This document shows positions 15,755 to 23,220 of a stretch of DNA of 34,169 bases, piece after piece. Under the pieces are notes generated by a model. It was not told the DNA's origin, ran no database searches, and saw only the letters and a program-made list of their open reading frames with translations. Location: contig NZ_FCOE02000061.1 of assembly GCF_001544915.2 (NCBI RefSeq), positions 1 to 34,169 of the forward strand. The letters are read 5' to 3'. The translations under genes were made by a program, and so were the position numbers. Positions within the stretch are counted from its first letter, which is position 1. Every line of letters begins with the position of its first letter. Source of the stretch: Caballeronia pedi. Lineage in GTDB: Bacteria; Pseudomonadota; Gammaproteobacteria; Burkholderiales; Burkholderiaceae.

Positions 15755-16708
15755 ATGACCACGAAAGTATTTGTCGACGGACAGGAAGGCACCACCGGCC
15801 TGAAGATTTTCGAATATCTGTCGCAGCGCCGTGACATCGAAGTGTTGCGTATCGAGGAAGCGAAGCGCAAGGACGTCGAGGAGCGGCGCCGTCTGATCAA
15901 CGCGTCGGACGTGACGTTTCTGTGCCTGCCGGATGTCGCGTCGCGCGAATCGGTGTCGCTCCTCGACGAGGGCAACACGCGCACCGTGATGATCGACGCC
16001 AGCACGGCGTTCCGCACGCAGGACGACTGGGCGTACGGGCTTCCCGAACTGTCGCGCGCGCAGCGCGAGCGTTTGCGCACGTCGAAGCGCATCGCGGTGC
16101 CGGGCTGCCACGCGTCGGCGTTCGTGCTGTCGGTGCAGCCGCTCGTCGCGGGCGGCCTCGTTCCCGCCGATTTCGACTCTCACGCGTATTCGATCACCGG
16201 CTACAGCGGCGGCGGCAAGAAAATGATCGCGGAGTACGAAGCGGGCGGCAACGACACGCTGATGAGCCCGCGCCCGTACGCGCTCGCCCTGACGCACAAG
16301 CATCTGCCGGAAATGTCGGTGCGCACGGGACTTAAGCGCGCGCCGGTCTTCACGCCGATCGTCGGCCCGTTCCTGAAAGGCCTCGCGGTCACGACCTATT
16401 TCTCGCCGGACCAACTCGCGCGCAAAGCCAAACCGCAGGACGTGCGCGACATGCTGGCGGAGTACTACAACAACGAACCGTTCGTGCGCGTGATGCCGTT
16501 CGACGCCGACAGCAACCTCGACGCCGGCTTCTTCGACGTACAGGCGTGCAACGAAACGAATCGCGTCGATATTTTCGTGTTTGGCAACGACGAGCGTTTC
16601 GTGACGATCGCGCGTCTGGACAATCTCGGCAAGGGCGCATCGGGCGCGGCGATCCAGTGCATGAACCTGGCGATCGGCGCGGACGAGGAGACGGGCCTGG
16701 CCCGCTGA
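15755..16708 (+). CDS. argC: N-acetyl-gamma-glutamyl-phosphate reductase, type 2
   Basis: This 317-residue enzyme reduces N-acetylglutamyl-phosphate to the semialdehyde with NADPH, the third step of arginine synthesis. The N-terminal MTTKVFVDGQEGTTGLKIFE is characteristic of the shorter type-2 ArgC. The catalytic cysteine is C118 in AVPGCHASAF. GYSGGGKKMIAEYE and LTHKHLPEM contain substrate-binding residues. No other arg gene is adjacent. Betaproteobacteria often carry a second ArgC elsewhere, so redundancy is possible. The start follows GCGAGATCGAG. A strong terminator follows. Confidence 0.95.
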   Translation: MTTKVFVDGQEGTTGLKIFEYLSQRRDIEVLRIEEAKRKDVEERRRLINASDVTFLCLPDVASRESVSLLDEGNTRTVMIDASTAFRTQDDWAYGLPELSRAQRERLRTSKRIAVPGCHASAFVLSVQPLVAGGLVPADFDSHAYSITGYSGGGKKMIAEYEAGGNDTLMSPRPYALALTHKHLPEMSVRTGLKRAPVFTPIVGPFLKGLAVTTYFSPDQLARKAKPQDVRDMLAEYYNNEPFVRVMPFDADSNLDAGFFDVQACNETNRVDIFVFGNDERFVTIARLDNLGKGASGAAIQCMNLAIGADEETGLAR

Positions 16709-16730
16709 TTACGCTGAATCTGGAATAACG

Positions 16731-16767
16731 AAAGCCGATTCGCTTGACCGCGAATCGGCTTTTTCGC
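16731..16767 (+). terminator. Rho-independent terminator of argC
   Basis: A 13-bp perfect stem (AAAGCCGATTCGC with GCGAATCGGCTTT) and a 6-nt loop TTGACC are followed by a run of five T residues. It lies 22 nt after the argC stop. Confidence 0.95.
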
Positions 16768-16803
16768 GTCTGGCGGTGCGGCGCAACATCGGAACGTAGG
16801 GGC

Positions 16804-16832
16804 GAAAAAAAGCCCGCCAATGCTGGCGGGCT
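16804..16832 (-). terminator. Rho-independent terminator, minus strand
   Basis: The stem AGCCCGCCA with TGGCGGGCT, a 4-nt loop and seven U residues (A run at 16804-16810) form a textbook terminator on the minus strand. It would end the candidate small RNA and also transcription of the upstream receiver operon, whose stop is 110 nt away. Confidence 0.92.
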
Positions 16833-16866
16833 GAATCCATATCAGTGGAGACATGGAGGAGACAGG
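16804..16866 (-). ncRNA. Candidate CU-rich small RNA with own promoter and terminator
   Basis: On the minus strand a TTGCGA box (16894-16899) and a TATATT box (16871-16876) are exactly 17 bp apart. A transcript starting near 16866 would carry two copies of UGUCUCC plus CUCCUCC, complementary to Shine-Dalgarno sequences. It would end at a 9-bp hairpin (16811-16832, loop AUGC) with seven U residues at about 60 nt. The unit lies downstream of the receiver gene at 16943-17308, so it could also be released from that mRNA's 3' UTR. CU-rich small RNAs that pair with ribosome binding sites are known in Burkholderiales. No expression evidence is available. Confidence 0.55.
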
Positions 16867-16870
16867 AGTA

Positions 16871-16899
16871 AATATACCAAGAAAATTGGTGCATCGCAA
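16871..16899 (-). promoter_or_regulatory. Putative sigma-70 promoter of the small RNA
   Basis: TTGCGA (16894-16899) matches TTGACA at four of six positions and TATATT (16871-16876) matches TATAAT at five of six, with a 17-bp spacer. This is one of the best promoter matches in the window and no open reading frame follows it. Confidence 0.55.
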
Positions 16900-16942
16900 C
16901 ATTGTCCGTCGCGGCGGGGTGACGCAGGTACACCCTTAAAAT

Positions 16943-17308
16943 TCAGGGCTGCATCATCGAGAGGATGAAGTGGAGCTGATCGCCGGAAATCGGCTTCACG
17001 AGGTGAACGTCGAAACCGGCGTCCTGCGTCATCTCCCGATGCTGCGGCTGGCCCCAGCCCGTCAGCGCCACGAGCATCAACGCGTGGCCGTTCGGCAGCC
17101 GGCGCAAGGCGCGCGCCGCCGCGAGCCCGTCCACGAGCGGCATGCCGAGGTCGAGAATCACGACGTCCGGATCGAACTGCGCGGCGACTTCGACCGCCTG
17201 CGCGCCGTTCGCCGCCAGCGCCACTTCGTGCCCCATGCTGTTCAGCAGGTTCGCGAGGCCCGCGAGCGCATCGTCGTCGTCATCGGCTATGAGGATGCGC
17301 TTGCTCAC
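16943..17308 (-). CDS. Stand-alone receiver-domain response regulator
   Basis: This 121-residue protein is a single REC domain with no output domain. Landmarks are the acidic cluster IADDDDDAL (7-15), phosphoacceptor D53 (VVILDLGMP), T83 in ALTGWG and K105 in HLVKPIS. The ALTGWG and FDxHLxKP signatures are typical of receivers from hybrid-kinase systems. No kinase is adjacent, so the phosphodonor is unknown. It starts 7 nt after the stop of the secreted cysteine protein and is almost certainly cotranscribed with it. It could relay phosphate or act by protein binding. Confidence 0.9.
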   Translation of the reverse strand: MSKRILIADDDDDALAGLANLLNSMGHEVALAANGAQAVEVAAQFDPDVVILDLGMPLVDGLAAARALRRLPNGHALMLVALTGWGQPQHREMTQDAGFDVHLVKPISGDQLHFILSMMQP

Positions 17309-17315
17309 GATGGCC

Positions 17316-17756
17316 TCACCGGGAACCGTATATTTCGAGTGTCAGTTTGTTCGAGCCCGCTTGCGCCGCCGTGATTTCGGTGCGCGCGCCGCGAGCGCCT
17401 AGGTAGAAATGCTGACGCGCGGGCAAGTTCTGGTCGTGCGTCGCGTCCGGCAGGCATGACGCGATGTCCGCCGCGACGCCCTGCAGCGCATCGGCGCTGG
17501 AACCGCCGTGCGGCGTCCAGGTGCATCGGTAGTTCGTCTGCGAAGCCGCGCATTTCGCGTCGTCGCCGTAGGGCCGCGCGAGCGCGCGTCCGTCGGATGC
17601 GGAAAGTGACGAGAAATTCGGCGCCGCAGCGACGATGCGTTTGAGCGCATCGCAGGGACTCGGGGTGTCGTCGGCGCGCGCGGGCGTCGTCGCCAGCACG
17701 CCGAGACAAAGCGGTAGGAGCGCGGCCAGAGCGGCGCGTCGGCCAGTCGGATGCAT
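17316..17756 (-). CDS. Secreted protein of unknown function with four cysteines
   Basis: This 146-residue protein has a signal peptide (MHPTGRRAALAALL, LCLGVLATTPARA, cut near 28). The mature domain has four cysteines (C35, C69, C78, C101) that could form two disulfides. The start at 17756 is fixed by AAGGAGGCG about 6 nt upstream; an in-frame ORF from 17807 would bury the signal peptide. I do not recognise the family. It is the first gene of a two-gene operon with the receiver protein, which may suggest an envelope-sensing role. That is inference only. Confidence 0.75.
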   Translation of the reverse strand: MHPTGRRAALAALLPLCLGVLATTPARADDTPSPCDALKRIVAAAPNFSSLSASDGRALARPYGDDAKCAASQTNYRCTWTPHGGSSADALQGVAADIASCLPDATHDQNLPARQHFYLGARGARTEITAAQAGSNKLTLEIYGSR

Positions 17757-17918
17757 GAGGCGCCTCCTTTTCAGCTTTTTTTCTGGTTTTGCTGCGAACC
17801 GGGACAAGCGCTACGAGCGCGACTATGCACCCGCCGGTCGCGCCTGTATGTTCGAAAGCGAATGAAGCACCGCGAACGTACGCAAGTTATGCGCCCGTTC
17901 ATGCAGACGTTTAGGCCT

Positions 17919-18548
17919 TCAGTGGCGCACGAGCGCCATCATCGCGCCGAAGCCGACGAACACGCCGCCCGTCAGCCGGTTGAACGCCTGCGCGACGTTC
18001 GCACTTTTCAGCCTGTCGCCGATGCGCGCGCCCAGGCCCGCGTACACCGCGTACCAGCTCACTTCGATCACGGCAAACGTCGATACGAGCACCGCGAACT
18101 GCGGCAACACCGGCCTGCTTGCGTCGATGAACTGCGGCAGCAGCGCCGCCGCGAAGAGGATAGCCTTCGGATTGCTGCTCGCCACCAGAAAGCCGTTGCG
18201 AAAAAGCGTGAAGCGTCGGGGCGCATGGGCGGCGCCGCTGTCATCGCGGACCTCGACCGCACTCGCCTTCGCGCGCCAGCTCTTGACGCCGAGCCAGACG
18301 AGATAGGCCGCGCCGAGCAGACGCAGCGTGTCGAACAGGCGCGGCCACGCTTCGAGAAACACGCCCAATCCCGCCGCCGATACCGACAGCATGAGGACGA
18401 GCGCCGTAAGACAGCCGGCCATGGTGGCCGTCGACTGTTTGAGGCCGTGACGCGCGCCGTGCGTCATCACGAGCAGCATGTTAGGACCGGGAATCGCGGA
18501 AACGACGAAAACAGTGGCGACGAACAGCCACCAGAGATGCAGGCTCAT
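17919..18548 (-). CDS. LysE/RhtB-family amino acid exporter
   Basis: This 209-residue inner-membrane protein has about six helices. The family signature is FVVSAIPGPNMLLVMTHGAR (15-34), and the second conserved part FRNGFLVASSNPKAILFAAALLPQF has the NPKA motif. Members export amino acids or derivatives such as homoserine lactone, threonine or lysine; the substrate is not assignable here. The start at 18548 (MSLHLWWLF) is the usual one; an upstream ATG at 18581 lacks a ribosome binding site. It follows the dehydrogenase gene on the same strand after 95 nt and may be cotranscribed. A 1.6-kb reading frame through both genes is a shadow. Confidence 0.93.
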   Translation of the reverse strand: MSLHLWWLFVATVFVVSAIPGPNMLLVMTHGARHGLKQSTATMAGCLTALVLMLSVSAAGLGVFLEAWPRLFDTLRLLGAAYLVWLGVKSWRAKASAVEVRDDSGAAHAPRRFTLFRNGFLVASSNPKAILFAAALLPQFIDASRPVLPQFAVLVSTFAVIEVSWYAVYAGLGARIGDRLKSANVAQAFNRLTGGVFVGFGAMMALVRH

Positions 18549-18643
18549 TGCGGCGTGGCGAGAAGGAAGCGGGACTCGCATTATGCAGTCTGCCCGCGTC
18601 GATTCGGGCGAAACGCCGCCTTCGCCACACCGCGTGAATGGAA

Positions 18644-19516
18644 TCAGCGCCCAGCGCGCCGCGCCGCCACCTGACCCAGCACGGCGAAGTCCTTTTCGCC
18701 GTCGCCGTGAGCGAGCGCATCGACGAGGTTGTCGCGCACGACGCTCGCGAGCGGCAGCGGCACGTTCACGGCATCGCCCGCGGCAATCGCGAGGCGCACG
18801 TCCTTCAGACCGAGACGCGCCTTGAAGAGCGCGGGCTCGTAGCGGCGCTCCGCGATCATCTTGCCGTAGCCCTGATACACCGGTCCCGGAAAGAGCGAAT
18901 TCGTGATGACGTCGAGCAGGGTCTGCGCCTCGATGCCGTGGCCGCTCACGAGCGCCGCCGCTTCGCCGAAACTTTCGATCGCCGATGCCAGCATGAAATT
19001 CGCCGCGAGCTTGAGCACGTTCGCGTGCTGCGGCTCGCTGCCGACGCGCCAGGTTTTCTGGCCGAGCGCGTCGAGCACCGGCTGCACGCGGTCGATCGCG
19101 CCGCTCGCGCCCGCCGCCAGGATGTTGAGCTTGCCCGCCGCGGCGACGTCCGGCCGCCCGAGCACCGGCGCGGCGACATACGCGACGCCGTGCTGCGCGT
19201 GCAACTCGGCCAGTTCGATGGCGAGCGCCGCCGAAATCGTCGCCATATTGACGTGCACGAGGCCCTTCGGCGCGTGCTTGAGCAAACCGCCGTCGACCAG
19301 CACCGAGCGCAGCGCGTGGTCGTCGGCGAGCATGGAGAATGCGGCGTCGCCGGCGAAGGCCTGCTCGGGCGTATCGACCACCGACGCGCCCTGGTCCGCG
19401 AGCGCGCGCGTCTTGTCGCGCGAGCGGTTCCAGACGCGCACCGTGTGCCCCGCTTTCAGCGCGTTGCTCGCCATCGCGCCGCCCATTTCCCCCAGTCCGA
19501 TGAATCCGATATCCAT
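18644..19516 (-). CDS. NAD(P)-dependent beta-hydroxyacid dehydrogenase (3-hydroxyisobutyrate / tartronate semialdehyde type)
   Basis: This 290-residue enzyme has a Rossmann GLGEMG (G7, G9, G12 within MDIGFIGLGEMGGAM). The substrate loop APVLGRPDVAAAGKL sits near 117-130, and catalytic K169 and N173 are in VLKLAANFM. Family members oxidise or reduce small beta-hydroxyacids, and some act as succinic semialdehyde reductases. The start is decided by the ribosome binding site: GGAG (19524-19527) is 7 nt from the ATG at 19516 but only 1 nt from the ATG at 19522. It is divergent from the Mut7-C gene. Confidence 0.92.
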   Translation of the reverse strand: MDIGFIGLGEMGGAMASNALKAGHTVRVWNRSRDKTRALADQGASVVDTPEQAFAGDAAFSMLADDHALRSVLVDGGLLKHAPKGLVHVNMATISAALAIELAELHAQHGVAYVAAPVLGRPDVAAAGKLNILAAGASGAIDRVQPVLDALGQKTWRVGSEPQHANVLKLAANFMLASAIESFGEAAALVSGHGIEAQTLLDVITNSLFPGPVYQGYGKMIAERRYEPALFKARLGLKDVRLAIAAGDAVNVPLPLASVVRDNLVDALAHGDGEKDFAVLGQVAARRAGR

Positions 19517-19630
19517 GCTCATACTCCTTTGCCTTGTCCGCTTGCCGCGCCGCGATGGCCGCGCGACCCGAGCGCCAGTAAAGCACATCGATGCGAAGCG
19601 CGCAGCAGCGCCCAATGCGATACTCGCTGC

Positions 19631-20386
19631 ATGGTCAAGGCGCGCTTTCACTTCCACCGCGAACTGAACGACTTCCTCGCTCGATCCCTGCGCGGGCACA
19701 CGTTCGCGTGCGCGTGCGCGAAATCTTCGTCGACCAAGCACATGATCGAGGCGCTCGGCGTGCCGCATACCGAGGTCGAACTCATCGTGCGCAACGGCAT
19801 GCCGACCGGCTTCGACACGCTGATCGAGGCGGACGACCTCATCGAGGTCTATCCCGCGCGCCACGTGCCGGAAGGCAAAACCAGCGGCGCGCTGCTGCTG
19901 CGCCCGCCGCTCGACCCCGCCGGTCTGCGCTTCATCGCCGATGCGCATCTCGGCGGTCTCGCGCAGCTATTGCGGCTCGCGGGCTTCGACACCCGCTACG
20001 ACAACAACTTCCCCGACGACGAAATCGAGCAGCTTGCACACGACGAAGCGCGCATCGTGCTGACGCGCGATCGCGAGTTGCTCAAGCGCCGCACCGTGCT
20101 GCACGGCGGCTACGTGCGCACGCTGCAGCCCGACGACCAGTTCCGCGAGGTCTCGGAGCGCTTCGATCTGGCGCCGCATGTCCGGGCGTTCCGGCTCTGC
20201 CTGATGTGCAACGCGCCATTGCGTCCGGCCGGTCCCGGCGATATCGACGGCCGCGTGCCCGAAGGCGTGCGCGAGCGGCACGCGCGTTTCGTCACCTGCG
20301 ACGTGTGTCATCGCGTGTTCTGGGAAGGCTCGCACTGGCGGCGCATGCGCGCGCGCATCGACGCGCTCGCGGAAGCCGGCCGCTAA
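19631..20386 (+). CDS. Mut7-C RNase-domain protein with N-terminal ubiquitin-like domain
   Basis: This 251-residue protein has an N-terminal beta-grasp/ubiquitin-like module (about 1-80) ending in LIEVYPARHVPEG. A PIN-like Mut7-C domain (about 98-180) has acidic residues D104 (FIADAHLGGLAQLLRLAGFD), D129/D130 and D147 (VLTRDREL). A C-terminal zinc ribbon has C190-x2-C193 and C223-x2-C226. The PIN-like fold suggests a metal-dependent RNase. The ubiquitin-like fusion is a known bacterial architecture whose function is not settled. The ATG at 19631 is preferred because homology begins at once. No functional partner is adjacent. Confidence 0.9.
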   Translation: MVKARFHFHRELNDFLARSLRGHTFACACAKSSSTKHMIEALGVPHTEVELIVRNGMPTGFDTLIEADDLIEVYPARHVPEGKTSGALLLRPPLDPAGLRFIADAHLGGLAQLLRLAGFDTRYDNNFPDDEIEQLAHDEARIVLTRDRELLKRRTVLHGGYVRTLQPDDQFREVSERFDLAPHVRAFRLCLMCNAPLRPAGPGDIDGRVPEGVRERHARFVTCDVCHRVFWEGSHWRRMRARIDALAEAGR

Positions 20387-20447
20387 GGCGTTCGTCGCGT
20401 TCCGTACAATACGGCCCCTGACATCGAAAATTGCCCTGGAGCATCGC

Positions 20448-20717
20448 GTGAACAAATTTCAACTGGAACAGACCAAGGCCTTCAAACTGGCCAATGACCT
20501 GAAGCAAGGCGGCCGCGCACGCGCGGGCGGCGCGGACGCGCAAAAGACGGATCGCCGCGAGCAGCGCAAGCTCGATCAGGCGAAGGGTCTCGTGCCGTTC
20601 GCCTGCAAGCTCGATGAAAAGTTGGTGACGCAACTGAAGGAACGCGCCGAGGGGCACGAAGGCGGCATGACTGAGGTGCTCGCAGAGTTGCTGGTGAAGG
20701 CGGGTCTCGAGCGGTAA
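20448..20717 (+). CDS. Small conserved-looking cytoplasmic protein of unknown function
   Basis: This 89-residue hydrophilic protein begins with GTG at 20448, preceded by CTGGAG. A TACAAT box at 20405-20410 could be its -10. The N-terminal part is basic and Gln/Lys/Arg-rich (KTDRREQRKLDQAKG). The C-terminal part (about 48-89) reads VPFACKLDEKLVTQL, then MTEVLAELLVKAGLER, resembling a short helical dimerisation module. No signal peptide or membrane segment is present. I do not recognise a named family. It converges on the YoeB gene with 23 bp between them. Confidence 0.75.
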   Translation: MNKFQLEQTKAFKLANDLKQGGRARAGGADAQKTDRREQRKLDQAKGLVPFACKLDEKLVTQLKERAEGHEGGMTEVLAELLVKAGLER

Positions 20718-20740
20718 GTTCTGCGCGTCCGTCCGGGGCG

Positions 20741-21007
20741 TTAGTGGTCGCCGTAGTGGCCGCGGCAGCGAACAATAAAAAGGTCCGCGTCCGATACCTC
20801 GTAGACGAATCGATTCTTCTCGTCGATCCGACGCGACCACATCTTCCTGCCTTTCAGCGGCTCCGGCTTTCCCGTTCCGGCGAACGGATTTCGGCAGCAC
20901 TCGTTGATGAGACGAGTCAACCGTTCGAAGACCTTCGAATCCGATCCGCGCCAGAAGTGGTATTCGTCCCAACTGAGATGCGAGAACAGCAGCCCACGCG
21001 CCATCAT
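20741..21007 (-). CDS. yoeB: YoeB-family toxin (Txe/YoeB mRNA interferase)
   Basis: This 88-residue protein aligns along its length with Escherichia coli YoeB: LSWDEYHFW, then PFAGTGKPEPLKG, MWSRRIDEKNRFVYEV and CRGHYGDH. Catalytic residues correspond to E49 (KPEPL), R66 (KNRFVY), and the terminal H84-Y85. YoeB is a ribosome-dependent RNase that cuts mRNA in the A site. Its start overlaps the stop of the upstream gene by four bases (ATGA), the standard antitoxin-toxin arrangement. The ATG at 21004 is an alternative start. Local base composition is less GC-rich than the surroundings, which suggests acquisition. Confidence 0.92.
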   Translation of the reverse strand: MMARGLLFSHLSWDEYHFWRGSDSKVFERLTRLINECCRNPFAGTGKPEPLKGRKMWSRRIDEKNRFVYEVSDADLFIVRCRGHYGDH

Positions 21008-21375
21008 CCGGCCTGCTTGGTTCGCTTGGCGAAGTAGCCACCGAAGACATCGAGAAACGAAAATCTCGGCGACTTGATTCTGAAGGGAGCAGCGGCCGGT
21101 GAAAACTCCAAGCGCTCGACGAGATCTTCCGGCGAAAGCAGCTTGTCTTCCGTGTATCCGCGCGACCTGAACCACGCGACCGATTCTTCGAGCTTCCGCT
21201 CGTCCAGCTCGCGTTCGACTTCTTCCAGATGCGCCGCCATCCGCGCCAGCGTTTCGTTGGACATCACGACGAGATCCTCCGAATCGAGCAGCGGCATCTC
21301 CCCCCACTCGCCCAACCGCTCGGCCTCCCGCGCTTCGTCGTAATCACGCTCGATTAATTCAACCATCCTAACCAT
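21004..21375 (-). CDS. Probable antitoxin partner of YoeB, atypical sequence
   Basis: This 123-residue acidic protein is encoded directly upstream of the toxin with a 4-base overlap. It does not open with the Phd/YefM DNA-binding fold expected of a YoeB antitoxin. Residues 35-55 (LVVMSNETLARMAAHLEEVE) resemble the later VVVMSxxxY segment of Phd/YefM proteins. Residues 60-90 are helical and charged. The tail SPRFSFLDVFGGYFAKRTK could wrap the toxin. The start at 21375 is favoured by GAGGG 6 nt upstream; GTG 21408 and ATG 21366 are alternatives. Antitoxin function is inferred from position and overlap. Confidence 0.7.
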   Translation of the reverse strand: MVRMVELIERDYDEAREAERLGEWGEMPLLDSEDLVVMSNETLARMAAHLEEVERELDERKLEESVAWFRSRGYTEDKLLSPEDLVERLEFSPAAAPFRIKSPRFSFLDVFGGYFAKRTKQAG

Positions 21376-21468
21376 TTCCCACCCTCGCTCACACACAACG
21401 ATGGGCACATTATCACGGACGGCGCGGCCGTCGCACCACCTGTCCGAATGGTTTAGGAAGAATCGCCT

Positions 21469-21780
21469 TCACACGCTCCCTTCCTTTTCGATCACCAGAA
21501 TGCGCGCCTCGCCCACCGGTTCGGCGAAATGCTCGTCGCCCGCTTGCGCATGGAAGATATCGCCGGCACGCAGCGTCAGCGTGCGCTCGCCTTCGGCACC
21601 GCGCACGTGCATCCGCACTTCGCCCTGCATCACGGCGAACACTTCTTCGCCGTCGTTCACATGCCACTTGTAGGGCGTGTCCGTCCAGTGCAACCGGCAC
21701 GACGTGCCGTTCATCACGCAGATATCGAGCGCGCCCCATGCGCGCTCCGCCGTGAACTTGCTGCTTTCGATCACTTTCAT
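21469..21780 (-). CDS. Small cupin-domain protein
   Basis: This 103-residue single-domain cupin has motif 1 residues H40 and E46 in WHVNDGEEVFAVMQGEVRM and motif 2 H84 in GDEHFAEP, with the central GDIFHAQ turn. Metal binding is likely, but the reaction is unknown. It begins 11 nt after the stop of the MHS transporter gene on the same strand, so it is probably the second gene of that operon. It may act on the imported compound. A longer reading frame reaching 22377 runs through the transporter and is a shadow. Confidence 0.88.
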   Translation of the reverse strand: MKVIESSKFTAERAWGALDICVMNGTSCRLHWTDTPYKWHVNDGEEVFAVMQGEVRMHVRGAEGERTLTLRAGDIFHAQAGDEHFAEPVGEARILVIEKEGSV

Positions 21781-21791
21781 TTGAAGGCCTG

Positions 21792-23081
21792 CTAACGGAT
21801 GAAATCGCGTGCTTCGTCGACGTCTGCGTGGCGTGTCGCCGGAATGCACGCCACCGCGATCAGCGAGAGCACGAGCCCACCCATCACATAGAAGGTCGGC
21901 GCGAGTTGCGATTCCGTGACGCGGATGAGCCACGTGACGATGAACTGTCCGAAGCCGCCGAAAATCATCACCGCGATGTTGTACGCGAGAGACAGCCCCG
22001 TCGAGCGCACGTGAGCCGGAAAAAGCTCGGCGATGAGCGCGCCGAACGGCCCATAGTAGCCCGAGAGCGCGATCGACAGCAGCGCCTGCACGATCACGAG
22101 CCGCATCACGCTCGGCTCGGCCGCGAGCCACGCGAAGAGTGGATAGATGATGACGAGCGTGATCGCCAGCGACCACAGCGACAACCCTTTGCGTCCGATG
22201 CGATCCGACCACGCGCCCGCGACCGGCGAAAGCACCGTCAACAGCAGATTGCCGACGATCAGCGCCGTGAACGACTGCCCGAACGGCAGCTTCAGTTGCT
22301 TGACGGCAAACGTCGGCAGATAGGCGATCAGCACGTACACGCTCACCGTCAGCGCGATCACCGCACCGAGCCCGCACAGCACTTCGCGGCTATGCGTGCG
22401 GAACACTTCGCCGAGCGTCGCGCGGCGCGCGGTTTTCTTCGCATGCAGGAACGCTTCGGTATCGGCCATGTTGCGGCGAATGTACAGACCGACCGGCCCG
22501 ATCACGAGCCCGATGATGAACGGCACGCGCCAGCCCCAGGAATCGAGCGCTTCGGGCGAAAGGCCACGCGAGATCGCCGCGCCGACGATCGCGCCGAGCA
22601 ACAGCGACGCCGCCTGGCTCGCCATCTGAAAACTGCCGTAGAAGCCGCGCTTGGAGAACGGCGCCGCTTCGATCAGTAGCGCGGTCGAACTGCCGAACTC
22701 GCCGCCCGCGGAGAAGCCCTGCAACAGCCGCGCGAACACGATGACGAGCGGCGCGCCGATGCCGATCGCCGAGTACGGCGGGGCGATCGCCAGCAGAAAG
22801 ATGCCGAGCGTCATCAGGCCGATGACGAGTGTCAGCGCCGCCTTGCGCCCCGCGCGATCCGCATAAAGCCCGAGCACGATGCCGCCGACCGGCCGCATCA
22901 CGAACGCGACGCCGAAGGTCGCGGTGGTCAGAAGAATCGACGAATAGTCGTTGTCGGTCGGGAAGAACAGGCGCGCGATGACGACTGTCATGAAGCCGAA
23001 CACGGTGAAGTCGTACCACTCCAGCGCGTTGCCGATGACCGCCGCTGTCACGGCGCGCGCGTTCAGTCGTCTTCCTGGCAT
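21792..23081 (-). CDS. MFS transporter, metabolite:H+ symporter (MHS, ProP-like) family
   Basis: This 429-residue protein has twelve helices. MHS features are NALEWYDFTVFGFM in helix 1, DRAGRKAAL in loop 2-3, LLQGFSAGGEFGSS in helix 4, and DRIGRKG in loop 8-9. Related carriers take up citrate, alpha-ketoglutarate, shikimate, proline or betaine. Substrate here is unknown. AGGGGAT lies 3 nt before the ATG at 23081. It is followed by the small cupin gene after 11 nt, a likely two-gene operon. Confidence 0.93.
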   Translation of the reverse strand: MPGRRLNARAVTAAVIGNALEWYDFTVFGFMTVVIARLFFPTDNDYSSILLTTATFGVAFVMRPVGGIVLGLYADRAGRKAALTLVIGLMTLGIFLLAIAPPYSAIGIGAPLVIVFARLLQGFSAGGEFGSSTALLIEAAPFSKRGFYGSFQMASQAASLLLGAIVGAAISRGLSPEALDSWGWRVPFIIGLVIGPVGLYIRRNMADTEAFLHAKKTARRATLGEVFRTHSREVLCGLGAVIALTVSVYVLIAYLPTFAVKQLKLPFGQSFTALIVGNLLLTVLSPVAGAWSDRIGRKGLSLWSLAITLVIIYPLFAWLAAEPSVMRLVIVQALLSIALSGYYGPFGALIAELFPAHVRSTGLSLAYNIAVMIFGGFGQFIVTWLIRVTESQLAPTFYVMGGLVLSLIAVACIPATRHADVDEARDFIR

Positions 23082-23220
23082 GCGATCCCCTGTGTGTGCA
23101 TCGATCGGCGTGGGCAGGTCCGCGTTTCGTTCGCATCATTCCAAAAGATGCGCACGCGCGGCTCTTTTTGCCTTGGCGAGTGTAAAGACGGTTTTTCTCC
23201 CGATCAAGCTAAATGCGAAC

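Noticed and set aside
16853..16939. 28-codon plus frame starting at an ATG after GGAGAC
   Set aside because: The GGAG is only 2 nt from the ATG and the sequence is better explained as the complement of the CU-rich small RNA and its promoter.
17919..19586. Single 555-codon minus frame spanning the LysE and dehydrogenase genes
   Set aside because: The first two thirds are an out-of-frame Arg/Ala-rich shadow; only the last 209 residues (LysE) are real.
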